Assembly (NCBI GenBank): GCA_915066865.1
Contig: CAJZEE010000076.1
Span: 1-10,275 of the forward strand
DNA length: 10,275 bases
Direction: 5' to 3'
Origin: an uncultured Veillonella sp.
GTDB taxonomy: Bacteria; Bacillota; Negativicutes; Veillonellales; Veillonellaceae
Below the pieces are notes generated by a model. The model worked only from the letters and a program-made list of their open reading frames with translations. It was not told where the DNA came from and did no database searches. Positions 5,973-10,275 of the stretch are shown here, in pieces. Made by a program: the position numbers and the translations under genes. The stretch's first letter is position 1. Every line of letters begins with the position of its first letter.

Positions 5973-7451
5973 ATGATAAATACTACCATTAGTCAGTTTT
6001 TAACAAAGCAACTGCCAAACTTGAAGATTGCCGTTGTAGGCGATGTAATGGTAGACCGTTATGTTTTTGGTGATGTAAGTCGTATTTCTCCAGAAGCACC
6101 GGTTCCTGTAAACCGCGTGTCCAAGATGAAAGAGGTCCTTGGTGGAGCTGGTAATGTTGCATCTAATCTGTCTAATTTAGACTGTAAAGTATATCTTGGT
6201 GCACTAGCAGGTAATGACGACCATGGCCATTTATTAAAAAATTTACTTGATACTGATAAAATCGATACGACTGGTTTAATAACTAGTGATGACCGCTCTA
6301 CTATTACTAAGATGCGCATCTTAGGTGATCGTCAACAGATGATGCGTCTTGATTTTGAAACGATTACAGATCTAACGTACCAAGAAGAGAAACAGCTATC
6401 TAGTTGGCTCGAAAATCTATGTAAAGTTGGTATCGATGGTATTGTTGTATCCGACTATGGTAAAGGCGTTTGTACACCTACCTTGTTGAAGACAATCTTT
6501 AGTTTGGCTAAGAAATATGGTGTGCAAACTATCGTAGATCCTAAGGGTGCAGACTGGTCTAAATATAATGGTGCTACATGTATTACACCGAATGTGAAAG
6601 AACTCGGTGAATGTGTAGGCCGTAAACTAGAAAATGATGATGCTACTATCGTAGAGGCTGCTAAGTCTGTACTCGCTACTGTAGATTTAGATTATATTGT
6701 AGCTACGCGATCTGCAAAAGGGATTACGGTTATTGCAAAGGATGGTCGTACATGGCATAATCCTGCTACTCAACAAGAGGTATTCGATGTGAGTGGTGCA
6801 GGAGATACCGTTGTATCCATGATGATGACCTGTCTTGCAAGTGGTTTATCGATGCGTTTAGCTTTGCATATTGCCAATGGTGCAGCGGGTATCGTAGTAT
6901 CTAAGGTTGGTACGTATCCAATACATCGTTCCGAGCTATTAGACTTATGGCATTCCTATAAACATAGTATTCAATCTAAACCATTATATACAAAGGAAGA
7001 AATGAAAGAACTCGTTTCACAATGGCAAAGCAAAGGTGAGACAGTAGTGTTCACAAATGGTTGTTTTGACATTCTTCATCGTGGACATATCACGTATTTA
7101 CAAGAGGCTGCACAACTGGGGGATCATTTAATCATTGGATTAAACTCTGATTCATCTGTTCAACGCTTAAAAGGGAAAACACGGCCCATCGTAAGTGAAG
7201 AGGATAGAGCGGCCTTGTTGAGTGCGCTGCGATGCATCGATGGGGTTGTGTTATTTGAAGAAAATACGCCGGCTGAATTACTAGCGTACTTACGTCCCAA
7301 TACTCTTGTTAAGGGTGGAGATTACAAAATAGAAGATATTATCGGACGGGAGTCCGTTGACAATGTAGAGGTTCTTTCGTTTAAAGAAGGTTACTCTACA
7401 TCAGATATTGTAGGGAAAATAGCCACTATGGCTAAGGAGGGCAAATTATGA
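5973..7451 (+). CDS. hldE: Bifunctional heptose 7-phosphate kinase / heptose 1-phosphate adenylyltransferase HldE
   Basis: HldE carries out two steps. Its kinase domain makes D-glycero-beta-D-manno-heptose 1,7-bisphosphate, and its second domain, after GmhB removes the 7-phosphate, joins the heptose 1-phosphate to AMP. The 492-residue protein has a ribokinase-type domain (about 1-320) with GDVMVDRY (23-30), then SRISPEAPVPV, GGAGNVASNL and DVSGAGD (272-278), whose D278 should be the catalytic base. The cytidylyltransferase-like domain (about 345-492) opens with TNGCFDILHRGH (361-372), containing the HxGH nucleotide-binding motif H369-R-G-H372, and later shows VKGGDY. E. coli HldE is 477 residues, so this is a complete fused form. 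The frame is open to a TTG at 5952, but that start would absorb the likely ribosome site, so the ATG at 5973 is preferred. The stop overlaps hldD by 4 bases (ATGA). Confidence 0.96.
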   Translation: MINTTISQFLTKQLPNLKIAVVGDVMVDRYVFGDVSRISPEAPVPVNRVSKMKEVLGGAGNVASNLSNLDCKVYLGALAGNDDHGHLLKNLLDTDKIDTTGLITSDDRSTITKMRILGDRQQMMRLDFETITDLTYQEEKQLSSWLENLCKVGIDGIVVSDYGKGVCTPTLLKTIFSLAKKYGVQTIVDPKGADWSKYNGATCITPNVKELGECVGRKLENDDATIVEAAKSVLATVDLDYIVATRSAKGITVIAKDGRTWHNPATQQEVFDVSGAGDTVVSMMMTCLASGLSMRLALHIANGAAGIVVSKVGTYPIHRSELLDLWHSYKHSIQSKPLYTKEEMKELVSQWQSKGETVVFTNGCFDILHRGHITYLQEAAQLGDHLIIGLNSDSSVQRLKGKTRPIVSEEDRAALLSALRCIDGVVLFEENTPAELLAYLRPNTLVKGGDYKIEDIIGRESVDNVEVLSFKEGYSTSDIVGKIATMAKEGKL

Positions 7452-8413
7452 TTATCGTAACAGGTGGTGCTGGTTTTATTGGCAGTAATATTGTGAAAGC
7501 ACTGAATGATCGTGGTCGTACAGATATTCTCATCGTTGATGATCTTACAGATGGTCGTAAGATTCGCAATATTCAAAATTTAGAATTTCTAGATTACATC
7601 GATTGTGATGATTTTGATTGTGCTATTGCTGATGGTACATTTGATGTAGGCCCGATTGAAGTTGTATTCCACGAAGGCGCTTGTGCAGATACGATGGAAT
7701 ATAATGGCAAATATATGATGAAGAACAACTATGAAGGTTCTAAAAATCTATTCCATTATTGCCAAGACCGCCGTATTCCATTCATCTATGCATCCTCTGC
7801 ATCCACATATGGTAATGGTACAAATGGTTTCGTAGAAAAGCCCGAAGCTGAAGAAGCACTTAACCCATATGCGTATTCTAAATTGTTATTCGACCGTTAT
7901 GTACGTAAATATGAAGGTGAATATACAGCTCAAGTTGTAGGCTTACGTTACTTTAACGTATACGGTCCTAACGAAGCTCATAAAGATAAAATGGCTTCTT
8001 TAGTACGTCAAATGTTCTACAAAAATAAAGAAACAGGTATCATTAACCTCTTTGAAGGTACAGATGGCTACGAAGATGGCGGTCAAACACGTGATTTTAT
8101 TTATGTAAAAGATGTAGTCAATGTAAACTTCTATTTTTGGGAGCATCCTGAAATCTCTGGTACTTTCAACTGTGGTACAGGTAATGCTCATAGCTTTAAC
8201 CAATTCATGCAAGCTGTAATCGACTACAATGGTCAAGGCAAAATTGAATATGTGCCATTCCCAGAGGTGTTAAAAGGCAAATACCAAAGCTTTACAGAGG
8301 CTGATACTACTAAATTGTTAGCAGCTGGCTATGATAAAGGGTTTTATAAAATGGAAGATGCCGTTAAAGAATATTGTGAACTATTAGATAATAACGAAGG
8401 GTATTTACGTTAA
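7448..8413 (+). CDS. hldD: ADP-L-glycero-D-manno-heptose 6-epimerase HldD
   Basis: HldD inverts C6 of ADP-D-glycero-beta-D-manno-heptose to give ADP-L-glycero-beta-D-manno-heptose, the donor used by heptosyltransferases. The 321-residue protein is an extended short-chain dehydrogenase/reductase. It has the Rossmann NAD(P) loop TGGAGFIGSN (5-14), FHEGAC (74-79), YASSASTYG (114-122) with the serine of the active site, and the Y141-x-x-x-K145 catalytic pair in NPYAYSKLLF. GLRYFNVYGPNE and the C-terminal PFPEVLKGKYQSFTEAD closely follow the E. coli enzyme as I recall it; E. coli HldD has 310 residues. AAGGAGG (7434-7440) lies 7 bases before the ATG, inside the end of hldE, and the genes overlap as ATGA. 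The stop shares a base with the gmhB start, so all three should be translated together. Confidence 0.96.
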   Translation: MIIVTGGAGFIGSNIVKALNDRGRTDILIVDDLTDGRKIRNIQNLEFLDYIDCDDFDCAIADGTFDVGPIEVVFHEGACADTMEYNGKYMMKNNYEGSKNLFHYCQDRRIPFIYASSASTYGNGTNGFVEKPEAEEALNPYAYSKLLFDRYVRKYEGEYTAQVVGLRYFNVYGPNEAHKDKMASLVRQMFYKNKETGIINLFEGTDGYEDGGQTRDFIYVKDVVNVNFYFWEHPEISGTFNCGTGNAHSFNQFMQAVIDYNGQGKIEYVPFPEVLKGKYQSFTEADTTKLLAAGYDKGFYKMEDAVKEYCELLDNNEGYLR

Positions 8414-8907
8414 TGCGCAAGGTATTATTTTTAGATCGCGATGGTGTTATTAACAAGGATGTTAGTTATCTATATAAAATCAGCGATTTAGAGTGGGTAG
8501 ATGGTGCAAAAGAGGCCCTTGCTTATGCTCATAGTAAGGGCTATGATCTCATTGTAGTGACAAATCAGAGTGGTGTAGCTCGTGGTTATTATAAAGAGTC
8601 TGATGTTCAGATTTTACATGACTATATGGCTCATGAACTAGATCGCAGTGGAGCACCGATTTTACATTTCTATTACTGTCCACACCATAAAGAAGGTATT
8701 GTTCCTCTCTATGCAGTAGAATGTGAATGTAGAAAACCTAAACCTGGCATGATTAATCAAGCCATTAAGGATTATAATGTAAATCCTGCAGAGAGTTTCC
8801 TTATAGGCGACAGTCAGCGTGATGTTGATGCTGCTGAGGCCGCTGGCATTAAGGGGTACCTATTTAAAGGCTCTAATCTATTGGATTTCATTAAAACAAT
8901 AATTTAA
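8413..8907 (+). CDS. gmhB: D,D-heptose 1,7-bisphosphate 7-phosphatase GmhB
   Basis: GmhB removes the 7-phosphate from D-glycero-beta-D-manno-heptose 1,7-bisphosphate, between the two HldE reactions. The 164-residue protein is a compact HAD phosphatase with nucleophile and acid D8 and D10 in FLDRDGV, motif II threonine in VVTNQSG (48-54), the lysine-containing CRKPKPGM (106-113), and the acidic motif IGDSQRDVDAA (131-141). The GmhB-type zinc site is intact: C89 and H91 in YCPHH, C104 and C106 in ECEC. It is somewhat shorter than the E. coli enzyme (191 residues) but lacks no motif. The related family of histidinol-phosphate phosphatases has similar signatures, but the position inside the heptose operon settles the assignment. 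Its ATG overlaps the hldD stop (TAATG), with AAGGG (8397-8401) as ribosome site. Confidence 0.93.
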   Translation: MRKVLFLDRDGVINKDVSYLYKISDLEWVDGAKEALAYAHSKGYDLIVVTNQSGVARGYYKESDVQILHDYMAHELDRSGAPILHFYYCPHHKEGIVPLYAVECECRKPKPGMINQAIKDYNVNPAESFLIGDSQRDVDAAEAAGIKGYLFKGSNLLDFIKTII

Positions 8908-8977
8908 TCATTTATTCCATTTAGTTTATTTCGGAAGAATATATTTGGGTTTGTTGTGTTGTATTTGGGGAGGCTTT
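8908..8977 (+). other. gmhB-heptosyltransferase intergenic gap
   Basis: This 70-base gap is T-rich and holds no clear hairpin, promoter pair or small gene. Its only recognisable element is GGGGAGG (8967-8973), 4 bases before the next ATG. Read-through from gmhB is expected. Confidence 0.5.
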
Positions 8978-9997
8978 ATGAAAGATTACAAGAATATACT
9001 CATCATCAAGATGAGTTCCTTAGGTGATGTAATTCACGCATTGCCTACCTTGTACGCTATGCGCAAGAATTGGCCTAATGCGCGTATTACATGGGCTATT
9101 CATGAGCAATTCGCTAGCCTCTTACCTGGTACACCTTGGGTCGATGACGTGATTATTATCGATAAAAAACGACTCAAAAAGCCTGCTTATTTATATCAAT
9201 TGCGTAAAGATTTGCATAGTCGTCATTTTGATATGACCCTGGACCTTCAATGTATTGCTAAAAGCGCCATTGTATCTTTATTATCTGGTTCACCTGAAAA
9301 GTATGGCTACTGGGAGCTTCGCGAAGGAAGTAATCTAGTTAATAAAGCCTTAGTAGGTGAGCATAAATACGACCATGTTATCGAACGGTATCTTGATACT
9401 GTACGTGCACTTGGTGGCGAGGTGGAGGAGATTGAATTTCCTATGCCAGCCTACGTTGAGGCTGAGAAATCCATAAAACAAAAGTTGAAACGCCATGGTG
9501 TAGATGATGAATATATTGTAGTTGTACCAGGGGCACGATGGATTGTTAAGGAGTGGCCACTTCTTAATTTTGGAGAATTATGTATTCGTTTATGTGAATC
9601 TGGTAAGAAGGTTGTTATTGCCGGTGCCCCTGATGACGCAGAGAAGGGTATTTTTATTGAGAACTACGTAAAGAATGATAATCTCATCAATTTAGTTGGA
9701 TCTACAACCATGCCTGAACTCATTGAGTTGATTCGTCATTGTCAGATTTTTATTAGTGCCGATACGGGACCATTGCATATTGCAAATGCTTTGAAGCGTC
9801 CTTTGATTGCCATGTTTGGTACAACATCACCTAAGCGTACAGGTCCTTATGGTGGTAGTCATGTACATCTCATTATTTCACCTACTTCTAAGGCTACACC
9901 TGAGCAACCACTAGTAGATGATCCAGACTGTATGGCACAAATTCCTGTAGACGCGGTATGGTCAGTGTATGAACAAGTACTTGGAAAGGAACTATAA
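8978..9997 (+). CDS. Family 9 glycosyltransferase, probable LPS heptosyltransferase I (WaaC-like)
   Basis: The likely role is transfer of L-glycero-D-manno-heptose from ADP-heptose to the Kdo residue of the lipopolysaccharide inner core, at the cytoplasmic face of the inner membrane. The 339-residue protein has the GT-B fold signatures of family 9. Near the N terminus is KMSSLGDVIHALP (11-23), whose D17 corresponds to the catalytic aspartate of WaaC. In the C-terminal half, SADTGPLHIANAL carries D262 and H267 of the donor-binding loop, followed by MFGTTSPKRTGPYG. The SSxGDVxHxLP form resembles heptosyltransferase I more than II, but acceptor choice cannot be read from sequence, so no symbol is given. 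An in-frame TTG at 8945 would extend it by 11 residues, but GGGGAGG (8967-8973) supports the ATG at 8978. The stop shares a base with the next start (TAATG). Confidence 0.88.
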   Translation: MKDYKNILIIKMSSLGDVIHALPTLYAMRKNWPNARITWAIHEQFASLLPGTPWVDDVIIIDKKRLKKPAYLYQLRKDLHSRHFDMTLDLQCIAKSAIVSLLSGSPEKYGYWELREGSNLVNKALVGEHKYDHVIERYLDTVRALGGEVEEIEFPMPAYVEAEKSIKQKLKRHGVDDEYIVVVPGARWIVKEWPLLNFGELCIRLCESGKKVVIAGAPDDAEKGIFIENYVKNDNLINLVGSTTMPELIELIRHCQIFISADTGPLHIANALKRPLIAMFGTTSPKRTGPYGGSHVHLIISPTSKATPEQPLVDDPDCMAQIPVDAVWSVYEQVLGKEL

Positions 9998-10275
9998 TGG
10001 AACTAGATTATAAGCGCATTGTGGTAACCTTTTTAATGCATTTAGGCGATGTTATATTAACGACTCCGTTTTTTGAAGTGCTTCGCAAAGCGGCTCCTCA
10101 TAGTCATATTACGTATGTAATAGATGAAAAATTACAACAAGTAATGGAATATAATCCAAATATTGATGAACTTATTGTTGTAGATAAAAAAGGGCGCCAT
10201 AATAGCATCTCAGGTCTCAATGAAGTGGCTCGTGAAATCAATGCTAAGGGAAAACCTGACATTGTCATTAATTTA
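9997..10275 (+). CDS. Second family 9 glycosyltransferase, N-terminal part (heptosyltransferase-like)
   Basis: The reading frame starts at the ATG overlapping the previous stop, with AAAGGA (9985-9990) 6 bases upstream. It remains open for 93 codons to the window end, so the gene is truncated by the window rather than broken. The opening RIVVTFLMHLGDVILTTPFF has the family 9 signature, with the GD of the glycosyltransferase acceptor/catalytic loop at residues 17-18, followed by a pattern of alternating beta strands and helices (HITYVIDEK, IDELIVVDKK, KPDIVINL) typical of the N-terminal Rossmann half. The LGDVxLTTP form is common in heptosyltransferases of the WaaF/WaaQ group. It probably adds a later core sugar, but the donor-binding half is not visible, so the exact role is open. 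Confidence 0.85.
   Translation, partial: MELDYKRIVVTFLMHLGDVILTTPFFEVLRKAAPHSHITYVIDEKLQQVMEYNPNIDELIVVDKKGRHNSISGLNEVAREINAKGKPDIVINL

Noticed and set aside
1..10275. CRISPR arrays, insertion sequences, tRNA or rRNA genes, phage or defence genes
   Set aside because: No spaced direct repeats, transposase motifs, cloverleaf-like sequences or rRNA segments were seen. The window is almost filled by housekeeping and envelope genes of uniform composition.

Overview
The window looks like one end of an assembled contig from a low-GC, diderm Firmicute. A Negativicute close to Veillonella is my best guess. The reasons are Firmicute-like AGGAGG ribosome binding sites and AT-rich codon use, next to a lipopolysaccharide heptose pathway of the Gram-negative type, plus a full-length pyruvate carboxylase. 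The genus is inferred from gene content and composition, because no taxonomic marker lies in the window. The first bases match the 3' end of a common Illumina adapter, so the true genomic sequence probably starts near base 15.

All genes are on the + strand. Bases 1-195 are a very AT-rich leader with a hairpin and a weak candidate promoter. Bases 196-3642 encode a single-chain pyruvate carboxylase, followed by a strong intrinsic terminator at 3706-3735. A new promoter begins directly after the terminator and drives nrdR (3832-4323), the repressor of ribonucleotide reductase genes. No terminator is visible from there to the right edge. The genes that follow are an M19 (renal-type) dipeptidase, gmhA, hldE, hldD, gmhB, a family 9 heptosyltransferase, and a second family 9 glycosyltransferase cut by the window end.

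The four enzymes GmhA, HldE (kinase plus nucleotidyltransferase), GmhB and HldD form the whole route from sedoheptulose 7-phosphate to ADP-L-glycero-beta-D-manno-heptose. The adjacent glycosyltransferases would transfer that sugar to the Kdo-lipid A inner core. Four gene junctions overlap by 1 or 4 bases (TAATG or ATGA), which points to one translationally coupled operon. The dipeptidase is tied into it by the same kind of overlap, although its role there is unknown.

I found no mobile element, CRISPR array, RNA gene, broken gene or clearly novel system. The points worth a second look are modest: the adapter remnant, a changed metal-site motif in pyruvate carboxylase, the dipeptidase-gmhA coupling, a perfect 10-bp hairpin inside the dipeptidase gene, and read-through from nrdR into an envelope operon.
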